Origin: Methanocorpusculum sp.
Lineage (GTDB): Archaea > Halobacteriota > Methanomicrobia > Methanomicrobiales > Methanocorpusculaceae
Direction of reading: 5' to 3'
DNA length: 11,787 bases
Assembly (NCBI GenBank): GCA_029987315.1
Contig: DALTVZ010000054.1
Coordinates: forward strand, 1-11,787
The notes under the pieces are model-generated. The model saw only the letters and a program-made list of their open reading frames with translations, searched no databases and was not told where the DNA came from. Numbering within the stretch: the first letter of the stretch is position 1; each line of letters starts with the position of its first letter. A program made the translations under genes and the position numbers. Shown here in pieces: positions 1 through 6,465 of the stretch.

Positions 1-214
1 CCTGGGCACGTGCGATGGCAAGTTTCAGATCTGCACTTTTCACCTGGAGACCAAAGTCCTTGTAGGCGCGTCTTACATCCTTTAACATTACGTCAGGGTA
101 AAACATCTGTGCTCCAACTGTCTCTGCCGCGGATGTGATCTCGTGCTGGATACCGCTGTATTCTGCCCCACAGGTGATCTGGGCGATACGTACCGGTCGT
201 TCTTTTTCGCTCAT
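1..214 (-). CDS. mmp15: Methanogenesis marker protein 15 (N-terminal part, runs off left edge)
   Basis: Reading the minus strand from the ATG at 214-212 gives 71 codons beginning MSEKERPVRIAQITCGAEYS and staying open to the window edge. The opening block (V-R-I-A-Q-I-T-C-G-A-E-Y-S-G-I-Q) matches, from memory, the start of methanogenesis marker protein 15. That family is restricted to methanogens and related to the BadF/BcrA-type ATPase activases that drive low-potential electron transfer. The ATPase motifs would lie beyond the edge and cannot be checked. Cys15 sits in the conserved block. The start is firm: a GGAGGT Shine-Dalgarno lies at 226-221, and the ATG overlaps the mmp5 stop in an ATGA (211-214), implying translational coupling. 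It is the fifth gene of the atwA-led operon. Its biochemical role is unproven; an activase or metallocluster role is inference. Confidence 0.8.
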   Translation of the reverse strand, partial: MSEKERPVRIAQITCGAEYSGIQHEITSAAETVGAQMFYPDVMLKDVRRAYKDFGLQVKSADLKLAIARAQ

Positions 215-657
215 TTTTTGACCTCCAAATCCATCAGGAATTGTTTTATTTTTGCGACAAATGTCACACCTTCCTCTTTTGAAGTAGGGTATCGGAGTTC
301 CAGTCTCGGTATATCCTTTTCCCGGAGTATGAATGCCAGAAGTTCATTCGTTCGTGCACATCCCATACAGCCGAATGCCAGTTCGGGTTCATCAATTATA
401 ATTGCTGCCTCCGCCTCTTCTACAAGAGGGCCATAGAGTGACATTCGACCGCGAATCCCTGAAGGGACCTCGACCGCGGCCCATTTCAGGCCTTTCTGAG
501 GATCTTCCGCGGTCATCTGGATCGGCGGAGAATCAAAACCCGGTGCCTGGACATGTTCACGGATCGAAAGAGCCGAACCGAGCGGCTTGTGACCGAACCT
601 CTCTACGAGGTCGGATAAGATAAGGCTGGTTGCCGGATAAATGAATACTTTTACCAT
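211..657 (-). CDS. mmp5: Methanogenesis marker protein 5
   Basis: A 148-residue soluble protein with no membrane segment or signal peptide. The N-terminus (MVKVFIYPATSLILSDLVER) and the acidic-to-cysteine stretch around residues 89-100 (D-E-P-E-L-A-F-G-C-M-G-C) match methanogenesis marker protein 5, a family found only in methane-metabolising archaea and close to 140-150 residues long. The C97-x2-C100 pair is the only obvious metal- or cluster-binding feature. The start at 657 is supported by GGAGGA just upstream, inside the end of mmp6, whose stop lies 2 nt away. The stop overlaps the mmp15 start by 4 nt. The function is not established. Its constant company with mmp3, mmp6, mmp15 and atwA suggests a part in MCR maturation or activation, which is inference. 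The family call is fairly secure. Confidence 0.85.
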   Translation of the reverse strand: MVKVFIYPATSLILSDLVERFGHKPLGSALSIREHVQAPGFDSPPIQMTAEDPQKGLKWAAVEVPSGIRGRMSLYGPLVEEAEAAIIIDEPELAFGCMGCARTNELLAFILREKDIPRLELRYPTSKEEGVTFVAKIKQFLMDLEVKK

Positions 658-659
658 TG

Positions 660-1118
660 TTATTCCTCCAAAAAGAGTTTTTCGAGTACATCCACATCGA
701 GCGGTTCAGCAGGCAGAAGGTCTTCTCCTGCGGTTTTTCGAAGTGAGGCTTTGGTCATTCCATCGGTCTCTTTGAGTCCATTGGAGATATATCTGATAAA
801 ACCCATTTCGAATTCGTGCCCGAGATATCCCGGTCTTGCACCGCCGAGATCGGCTCGACATCTTCGTGGATCTCCCGGGGGAAAACCTCGGTCTTTTATG
901 AAGATCCGATATGGGTCGAGAACACGCAGATGGGCAATGATCCGATCAACATCTTCTGGTGATCCGGTGATCTGACACCCAAAACAGGTTTCTTTGATCA
1001 TCACTCCCTGAGCTATTTCATAGGCGGCAGTTGCGATATCCTGGGGTGTTGTGTCGGGTGAATCGACGAAAACGTACTTGGTAACGGTCCCAACATACTC
1101 AGGGATATAGGGTTTCAT
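660..1118 (-). CDS. mmp6: Methanogenesis marker protein 6
   Basis: A 152-residue soluble protein. Residues 77-88 read R-G-F-P-P-G-D-P-R-R-C-R, a signature I recognise from methanogenesis marker protein 6, and the N-terminal half has a T-C-F-G-C motif (C45, C48). Three cysteines in conserved settings (45, 48, 87) could form a metal or Fe-S site; that is inference. The C-terminal ~35 residues (from about 117) are acidic and look like a variable tail. The ATG at 1118 overlaps the mmp3 stop in an ATGA, with GGGAGATC upstream as Shine-Dalgarno, so it is translationally coupled to mmp3. mmp5 begins 2 nt after its stop. No enzymatic function is known to me for the family. It occurs only in methane-metabolising archaea and belongs to the conserved block around the MCR activation genes. 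Confidence 0.88.
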   Translation of the reverse strand: MKPYIPEYVGTVTKYVFVDSPDTTPQDIATAAYEIAQGVMIKETCFGCQITGSPEDVDRIIAHLRVLDPYRIFIKDRGFPPGDPRRCRADLGGARPGYLGHEFEMGFIRYISNGLKETDGMTKASLRKTAGEDLLPAEPLDVDVLEKLFLEE

Positions 1119-2659
1119 TGTTTGATCTCCCTGATGTAGACGATCCCGCCCTCCTTCATCACTGATAATTTATCCATATCGATAACGGTCCCGATAATGT
1201 TCGTTCCACCAAAGGGTTCTCCGGTCGGTCCGTATTCTTTGTTTTCGACCACACGCACACCGACCATGCCGACCGCCTGCCGGGAGTCGTTGGTCAATGC
1301 TAAAGCATTGGTCTTGACCGGTGTTTTCGGCGTGTTCTCCGGAATGATGTTTGTTCCGCTCGAAAATGGCGGTTTGAAGAGATACATCTGATCCTCCAGA
1401 TTGTAAATGAAGGGCATGGTCCCGACCGCATATCTCTTCAGTCCGGTGACCCGACGGAACAGATCGACCGACAACGGAGCTTTTTCGTAATCGAGCGAGA
1501 TATCAATGACATTCTCAAGACTCATGGTGGAGAGCGAAACCTTCCCCTCCTTCAGGACCTCAAGAGTCGTCTCCGGTTTCTGATTGATGACGACCCTCCC
1601 GGTCACATCCCGGTTGTCTGCCATCACTTTTAGTCCGCGTTTCTTTGCCAGATCTACGGCATCACCAAGTGGAAGACCACGCAGGTCAAGGAGTTTTGGC
1701 AAGACATTGACCGAAAGGATCGTTTTTTCAGTTGAAAACTTGGCAAGCTCAATTCCTCTCGTGACCGATCCTGTTCTTGTGTGATGCTGATTACTCGGAA
1801 CATCAGTCGTGTATATATACAGACCGCCGGTCCCTTTTCCAGCGGTTCTTACCGTAACGGTACCTTCACGTCTGGGTTTTTGCAGCTCCTGGGGGGCAAA
1901 AAGTTTGCCTTCGGTATGGTCCCTGATGTAGGTGGACGCGGTCCGATCTATCTGAAATCTGTTTTCACGCAGGCAAAAAAGCATATGTTCAACCGATTCT
2001 GCACACACACAATCGATCTCAGCATGGTTATCCTGATATCCTTCTGCAGTGATCACCAGTTCGGAAAAGATCTGCATACCGTCTTTTACCTCGGTCGAGA
2101 GGTCATCGGTCACCTTTGCATTGGCCGAGTCGGTGCTGGAAAAAACCTCTTCGATATGAGTGATGGTGTCACCGTTTTTCCAGCGGTTCATGATCCCAAG
2201 ACCGTAGATGACTTTACCTAAGATTGCTCCGCCTTTCGCCGCTCCGTGATCGGCCATATGTTCTCTGCGGGAAAAAGTCAGATAAGCGTTATTTGAATCG
2301 TATCCTCCTGAACCCAGACAGACCGTTCCTCGTTCATAACGATAGGAGTTTTTATCGGGAGTGAATTCCTGGGGAAAAGGTCCAAATGACACTGCGTTCC
2401 TGTCCTCAAAATGGACCCGCAGATTTTGTTCGACATCCCCTGTCAGCAAAGGGAAGGTCATTTCTTTTGCAAGTTCAAGCACTATGTCGCCCGCAGATGT
2501 GGTAAGGCGAAGATGCGGTGTCTTCTCTCGAGAGACACTTCCAGGTAAAAGAAGAACAACAGAGGTCCCTTCCGGCTGTTTTGGAAGAAGATCCCTTATG
2601 GTTGTCGTTTCTGCAACAGTCTTTTGCTCACCGTTGAGAAAAATTTTGATGTTGGTCAT
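1115..2659 (-). CDS. mmp3: Methanogenesis marker protein 3 (UPF0288), MCR activation complex subunit
   Basis: A 514-residue soluble protein of the UPF0288 / methanogenesis marker 3 family. Published work on hydrogenotrophic methanogens places Mmp3, with McrC, Mmp7, Mmp17 and AtwA, in the ATP-dependent complex that activates methyl-coenzyme M reductase by reducing its nickel to Ni(I). The first ~40 residues (MTNIKIFLNGEQKTV, then T-T-T-I-R-D-L-L) resemble a ThiS/MoaD-like beta-grasp fold, which is inference from pattern only. The middle contains C-V-C and a further cysteine around residues 220-230. The C-terminal ~130 residues, with G-G-T-N-I-I-G near the end, correspond to the cyclophilin-like region I recall for this family. 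Length is normal. The start follows AGGTCGAT a few bases upstream and lies 9 nt after the atwA stop; the stop overlaps mmp6 by 4 nt. No truncation is seen. Confidence 0.9.
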   Translation of the reverse strand: MTNIKIFLNGEQKTVAETTTIRDLLPKQPEGTSVVLLLPGSVSREKTPHLRLTTSAGDIVLELAKEMTFPLLTGDVEQNLRVHFEDRNAVSFGPFPQEFTPDKNSYRYERGTVCLGSGGYDSNNAYLTFSRREHMADHGAAKGGAILGKVIYGLGIMNRWKNGDTITHIEEVFSSTDSANAKVTDDLSTEVKDGMQIFSELVITAEGYQDNHAEIDCVCAESVEHMLFCLRENRFQIDRTASTYIRDHTEGKLFAPQELQKPRREGTVTVRTAGKGTGGLYIYTTDVPSNQHHTRTGSVTRGIELAKFSTEKTILSVNVLPKLLDLRGLPLGDAVDLAKKRGLKVMADNRDVTGRVVINQKPETTLEVLKEGKVSLSTMSLENVIDISLDYEKAPLSVDLFRRVTGLKRYAVGTMPFIYNLEDQMYLFKPPFSSGTNIIPENTPKTPVKTNALALTNDSRQAVGMVGVRVVENKEYGPTGEPFGGTNIIGTVIDMDKLSVMKEGGIVYIREIKQ

Positions 2660-2668
2660 GATATCGAC

Positions 2669-4438
2669 CTACATCTCAAACATTTGATCGGTCGATTCAT
2701 GGAGGGCTCCTTTCGTTATTTCAGCTTCAGGTGCTCCTCCCGCAAGGGTCGCCTTTTTCGGAGCCCCGATTTCTGCCCGCGACCGTTCCTTTTCGATCGC
2801 ATGTCTCATAACGATCTTTTCATCCTCGGAAAGGCTTTCAAGCACCTCATGGGTCGGGCCTATGGTGATGATTTTTCCACCACGCATAAACATGCACCTG
2901 TCACAGACATCACGGATAAATTCCATGTCATGGGAAACAATAATGAATGTCTCTTCCATCTCTTCCCGTGCATTCATGATCGAGTGTTTGACATCGACTT
3001 TTGTGATCGGGTCCATCGTTCCTGTCGGTTCATCAAGGAGGATGATGCGTGGTTCACGGATCAAGATCTGCGCGAGAGCTACCCTGTGCTTCTCACCTTC
3101 AGAAAGACTGGATGGAAGTCTGTGAAGAACATCTTTTGCCTTCTTTTCAGTAAATCCAGCCATCTTAAGGGTGATGAGTGCTTTTCTGGTGGCAAGTTCT
3201 TTTGGGAATTCAAGTCCGATCGCATCGGTCAAGTTGTCGATGATCGTCCGGTGAGGATACAGATCGTATTCCTGGTGAAGAAGTCCTATATACTGTTTTG
3301 CTCTTCCGCGGAAGAGATAACCAGGTTTTGACATATCGACCCACTCATCTCCGATACGGACATGGAGTTTACCTGATGTCGGTTCATAGAGTCCGGCGAT
3401 CATTTTGGAAAGCGTGGTTTTTCCGCCGCCGGATACCCCAATGATACCGAAAATTTCTCGCTCATTGATTTCGAAGGAGATGTCATTTACCGCATTGATG
3501 ACCCCGCGATCAACAGCGATGAATTTTTTGAGCAGATGTTCCGCACGGACGATCGGATCGCCGAAGATCTGATCGGTATACACTCTATCATCATGATAGC
3601 CTTTCATGAACTCATCGATGATCTCGTCAGGAGTTCCGATCATGGTTATTTTACCATCGTCCAGAAGGACCGCCCTATCACAGATATCCTCCAGGACCTG
3701 AGAAAAGTGGGAGGTAACGATCATTCCCATATTGTTTTCTTTGGCAGCTTTTTTCAGAAGATTATGAACGATCCTTGCCGTTTTTGGATCGAGTGTCCCG
3801 GTCGGCTCATCTGCACAAAGGAAGAGCGGCTCGCGGGCAAGCTGACGAGCGAGGACGACCCTTTGTTTTTCACCACCGGAAAGGTCACGCGATATATGCA
3901 TCATTCTGTGGGTGAGCTTGACCTCGTCGAGCAGATCGGCAGCCCGGTTGATAGCCTTGTCCGAGGGGTAGTTTATATCGTCCAATGCACGGAGCACATT
4001 TTCAATGACACGGTCGTCTCCGTAGAGTGCAAAGGTCCGCTGGAACATCAGCGAAGTCCTTGCCATTATTTGTGATTTGAGCTTCTCGTTTTTGGGATCC
4101 CAGAAATCGACCTCTTCTGCGACCAGTATGTCATCGCAGGCTGGACAGGGTTTTCCTGCATCACTCTGGAACTCGATTTTGCCGCATTTTGGACAATGGG
4201 CGATGTGATAGATGATTTTTCCTGAGGTTGGGGCCTGGTCGATCCCTCGGATCAGATGGATAAGCACGGTTTTTCCGCAGCCGCTCCTTCCTATTACACC
4301 CACGATCTCTCCTTCAGAGAGTTCTAGGTTGATATGGTCCAAGACCCTGACCATCTCGGTTGATTTCTCGCCGCAATCTTCCGTTGAGGCTGGAAAGTCC
4401 ATGATGAGGTCCTTTATAGTAATAAACGGGGTTGTCAT
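2669..4438 (-). CDS. atwA: MCR activation component A2 (AtwA), twin ABC ATPase
   Basis: A 589-residue soluble protein with two ABC ATPase domains and no membrane segment. It is component A2, which uses ATP in reductive activation of methyl-coenzyme M reductase. Domain 1: Walker A GRSGCGKT (50-57), Q-loop Q133, signature LSGGE (186-190), Walker B ending D210-E211, switch His244. Domain 2: Walker A GVSGGGKT (334-341), Q389, signature LSEGE (445-449), D469-E470, His503. All catalytic residues are present in both halves. Between Walker A and the Q-loop of domain 1 is an insert with CPKC (82-85) and CPAC (98-101), a zinc-ribbon-like pair. The last ~40 residues are Ala/Glu/Lys-rich and look disordered. 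The ATG at 4438 has a purine-rich AGAAGGAAGA upstream. It heads the operon and precedes mmp3 by 9 nt. The twin-ABC architecture with the Cys insert, plus mmp3 next door, makes the call secure. Confidence 0.93.
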   Translation of the reverse strand: MTTPFITIKDLIMDFPASTEDCGEKSTEMVRVLDHINLELSEGEIVGVIGRSGCGKTVLIHLIRGIDQAPTSGKIIYHIAHCPKCGKIEFQSDAGKPCPACDDILVAEEVDFWDPKNEKLKSQIMARTSLMFQRTFALYGDDRVIENVLRALDDINYPSDKAINRAADLLDEVKLTHRMMHISRDLSGGEKQRVVLARQLAREPLFLCADEPTGTLDPKTARIVHNLLKKAAKENNMGMIVTSHFSQVLEDICDRAVLLDDGKITMIGTPDEIIDEFMKGYHDDRVYTDQIFGDPIVRAEHLLKKFIAVDRGVINAVNDISFEINEREIFGIIGVSGGGKTTLSKMIAGLYEPTSGKLHVRIGDEWVDMSKPGYLFRGRAKQYIGLLHQEYDLYPHRTIIDNLTDAIGLEFPKELATRKALITLKMAGFTEKKAKDVLHRLPSSLSEGEKHRVALAQILIREPRIILLDEPTGTMDPITKVDVKHSIMNAREEMEETFIIVSHDMEFIRDVCDRCMFMRGGKIITIGPTHEVLESLSEDEKIVMRHAIEKERSRAEIGAPKKATLAGGAPEAEITKGALHESTDQMFEM

Positions 4439-4606
4439 ATGTTCTTCCTTCTATAATGGTATGTGTTTGTTTTACGGAGTTATTAGTTTTTAGAAGCAGA
4501 TTCTGATATGAAAAGAATCATGCTTGGTCATTATTATGCATTTTCTGCAGGTGATTTTCTGAAATAATTATATTTTTTGCTTCATATCCCTATTATTTAT
4601 CTGATT
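4439..4606 (-). promoter_or_regulatory. atwA operon promoter region with candidate TATA box
   Basis: A 168-nt AT-rich gap between the HAD gene end and atwA. On the minus strand the best TATA-like element is AAAAATATAATTA (4578-4566), which would give a leader of about 100 nt before the atwA ATG. A weaker A/T stretch at about 4493-4479 would give a short leader. The region also holds an inverted repeat, GATTCT (4499-4504) and AGAATC (4514-4519) around a 9-nt spacer, and two copies of ATTTTCTG (4540-4547, 4554-4561) spaced 14 nt apart. Any of these could be regulator sites, but nothing here proves it. No convincing small gene lies in the gap. Confidence 0.4.
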
Positions 4607-5431
4607 TCACTCACAATTAGCGTTCAGTGCATCTATGATCCCAACCACTTCACGTATATCATTTATGATATATCCTGCCTGTTTGTAGAGTACGTCCGGG
4701 CGCTCTCCCTTTTGCTGGATCGTCAGGATCGAAATGTCGGCTGCACGCATAGCTGAGAGATCATTGATACCGTCTCCGACCATAACGACGACATCATATT
4801 CTCCTTTGAGGCTCGTTACGATCTGCGCTTTTGTCACCGGAGTTGCAACTCCGTGGACACGTTCCCTCGGAATGCCGATCTTATCTGCGACCAGTTCGAG
4901 CTTTGAGGTCCGGTCTCCGGAAGCAATGTAGACCGCCACCCCTTTCTGATGAAGCGCCGATATCATCTCTCTTACCCCGGGAAATGGATATCCTGCAGCC
5001 GCGATCGTAAATTCTATCTTTTCGGTTCGGAGATTAATGATGACTCCAGCATTCAGAGCAAATACCTCGGCCTCTTTTGAAACGGTTCGCCAACATTCAC
5101 GGATAACCTCCTGCATATCAGATACCCGGCAGCAGGTATCGGAAAAAAGGATGGTCCCTACACGTTCAGCATCAATGATTTTTCTCCCGCAGCTGATACC
5201 AAACACCACGTTGACCTCTTTTAGATGTTCTGAGAAATTCTTTTCAGGCGGCATCTTCATCATCTCGGTCGAGCTGACGTTGAGAAGAACAAGGATACGG
5301 TCAGGATCCTCAAACGTCAACATCGTTGTTTCTGGATTGTCATGCAATAGTGTGCAGCACGTAATATTTTTCACGGCACGGTTCGTTTTAAGAAGCGTTC
5401 CCGCACTGTCAAACACAACTCCAATAGACAT
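4607..5431 (-). CDS. HAD-superfamily phosphatase, P-type-ATPase P-domain-like, soluble
   Basis: A 274-residue soluble protein with HAD-fold motifs. Motif I is D8-S-A-G-T12, motif II is S161 in I-A-S-G-D-R, the motif III lysine is probably K191, and motif IV is G209-D-G-I-N-D214. The C-terminal half resembles the phosphorylation domain of copper-type P-type ATPases, but there are no membrane helices. Two things are odd: Ala replaces the usual second Asp (D+2) of motif I, as in phosphonatase (DxAGT), and about 115 residues of unrecognised sequence between motifs I and II probably form a cap. The frame is open back to a TTG at 5464, but the ATG at 5431 is preferred because GGGAGATT lies just upstream and motif I then sits at residues 8-12. 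It is divergent from the isomerase-RuBisCO pair. The substrate is unknown; phosphotransferase or phosphatase activity is inference. Confidence 0.75.
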   Translation of the reverse strand: MSIGVVFDSAGTLLKTNRAVKNITCCTLLHDNPETTMLTFEDPDRILVLLNVSSTEMMKMPPEKNFSEHLKEVNVVFGISCGRKIIDAERVGTILFSDTCCRVSDMQEVIRECWRTVSKEAEVFALNAGVIINLRTEKIEFTIAAAGYPFPGVREMISALHQKGVAVYIASGDRTSKLELVADKIGIPRERVHGVATPVTKAQIVTSLKGEYDVVVMVGDGINDLSAMRAADISILTIQQKGERPDVLYKQAGYIINDIREVVGIIDALNANCE

Positions 5432-5504
5432 TAATCTCCCTCTGTATGATAGAACATGGTTCAACCCTCAGTTATTTAATCTTAGACTTCAATCTGTAAT
5501 ATAA
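5432..5504. promoter_or_regulatory. Divergent promoter between the HAD gene and the isomerase-RuBisCO operon
   Basis: This 73-bp gap must start transcription both ways. On the plus strand TTATTTAAT (5472-5480) is a TATA-like box about 25-30 bp before the ATG at 5505. With no Shine-Dalgarno upstream of that ATG, a leaderless or near-leaderless mRNA is predicted. On the minus strand the same box reads ATTAAATAA and would give a roughly 20-nt leader carrying GGGAG for the HAD gene. A second A/T stretch at 5497-5505 is an alternative for the minus strand. Start sites are inferred from spacing, not shown. Confidence 0.5.
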
Positions 5505-6464
5505 ATGAGCATTAACGACACAGCCGAAAAAATCATCTCGATGGAGATACGCGGCGCCGGAAAAATCGCCCGGGAAGCAGTTTCTGCGCTTCGTGATCAT
5601 GCCGAGACGCTCCCATGGACTGGAGATGTATCGATATTTATACGGGAAATGGAGTTAGCGGCGGATCTTCTTGGTTCGACCCGTCCAACGGCCGTATCTC
5701 TTCCAAATGCCATACAGATCGTTATGCGGCATGTTCGCTCCTCCAAAAATGAGGAGGACGCCCGCCGAAATCTTCGGGAGAAGGCGAATGAGTTCATCTG
5801 GTCATCCAGAATTGCACTTGATCGGATATCCGCAATGGGTGCAAATCTTATTCCTGACGGCGCAGTGGTCATGACACACTGTAATTCAAGTGCGGCTTTA
5901 GGGAGTATCATCGAAGCAAAGCGTCAGGGGAAGGAGATTGAGGTCTATGCGACCGAGGTCCGGCCATGGAACCAAGGCAGGATAACCATAAAAACGCTCA
6001 ACGACCATGAGATCCCTACAACGTACATCGTTGATTCAGCCGTACGATCAATGATGAAAGATGTCGATCTCGTTATTGTAGGGGCCGATGCAATTACGGT
6101 AAATGGGGCCGTTGTAAACAAAATCGGCACGTCACAGATTGCTCTTTGTGCTCATGAAGCCCGTAAAAATGTGATCGTCACCGCCGAGACATACAAGTTT
6201 GCCCCCAGGACCATTCTTGGCGAAAAGATCCAGATCGAAGAACGCCCGACGTATGAAGTTCTTCCCGATGATATTGCTGCAGGTTTGCCGTTTGTGACCG
6301 TCAAAAATCCCGTCTTTGATGTTACACCGGCAGAATATATTGATTTGATAATCACTGAAGTTGGGGCGATCCCACCTCACCTTGCCTTCACGATCATGCG
6401 TGAGTACCTTGGATGGGGACTTGAAGAGTTACAGAACCAGTTTCTGAGTTTGGAGAAACACTAA
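5505..6464 (+). CDS. Ribose-1,5-bisphosphate isomerase (aIF2B/MtnA superfamily)
   Basis: A 319-residue cytosolic enzyme of the eIF2B-alpha/MtnA fold. It probably converts ribose 1,5-bisphosphate to ribulose 1,5-bisphosphate, the step before RuBisCO in the archaeal AMP pathway. The family's catalytic pair is visible: Cys126 in M-T-H-C-N-S-S and Asp195 in V-G-A-D-A-I-T-V-N-G, followed by N205-K206. The 69-residue spacing equals that of the characterised Thermococcus enzyme (Cys133/Asp202, from memory). The N-terminal ~100 residues are helical, as expected for the oligomerisation region. The nearest alternatives are methylthioribose-1-phosphate isomerase or an aIF2B-like protein; the rbcL gene starting 1 nt after the stop favours the bisphosphate isomerase. 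The ATG at 5505 has no Shine-Dalgarno but sits the right distance from a TATA box for leaderless translation. AMP phosphorylase, the first pathway enzyme, is not in the window. Confidence 0.9.
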   Translation: MSINDTAEKIISMEIRGAGKIAREAVSALRDHAETLPWTGDVSIFIREMELAADLLGSTRPTAVSLPNAIQIVMRHVRSSKNEEDARRNLREKANEFIWSSRIALDRISAMGANLIPDGAVVMTHCNSSAALGSIIEAKRQGKEIEVYATEVRPWNQGRITIKTLNDHEIPTTYIVDSAVRSMMKDVDLVIVGADAITVNGAVVNKIGTSQIALCAHEARKNVIVTAETYKFAPRTILGEKIQIEERPTYEVLPDDIAAGLPFVTVKNPVFDVTPAEYIDLIITEVGAIPPHLAFTIMREYLGWGLEELQNQFLSLEKH

Positions 6465-6465
6465 C

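Noticed and set aside
1781..2221. A 146-codon plus-strand open frame opposite mmp3
   Set aside because: It sits inside a well-conserved family gene on the other strand, with no independent support.
2624..3331. A 235-codon plus-strand open frame opposite atwA
   Set aside because: It lies wholly antisense to the second ABC domain and the atwA/mmp3 junction, has no Shine-Dalgarno or family resemblance, and reads as the mirror of a conserved ATPase.
3536..4075. A 179-codon plus-strand open frame opposite atwA
   Set aside because: It is antisense to the first ABC domain, has no recognisable protein family and no promoter or ribosome site; it is a by-product of codon use on the coding strand.
2669..4438. 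atwA as a dipeptide/metal ABC transporter ATPase
   Set aside because: No permease or binding-protein genes are nearby, the two ABC domains are fused with a Cys insert, and mmp3 follows 9 nt later, which fits component A2.
5432..5464. An 11-residue upstream extension of the HAD gene from a TTG
   Set aside because: The ATG at 5431 has GGGAG at the right distance and places motif I near the N-terminus as usual for HAD proteins.
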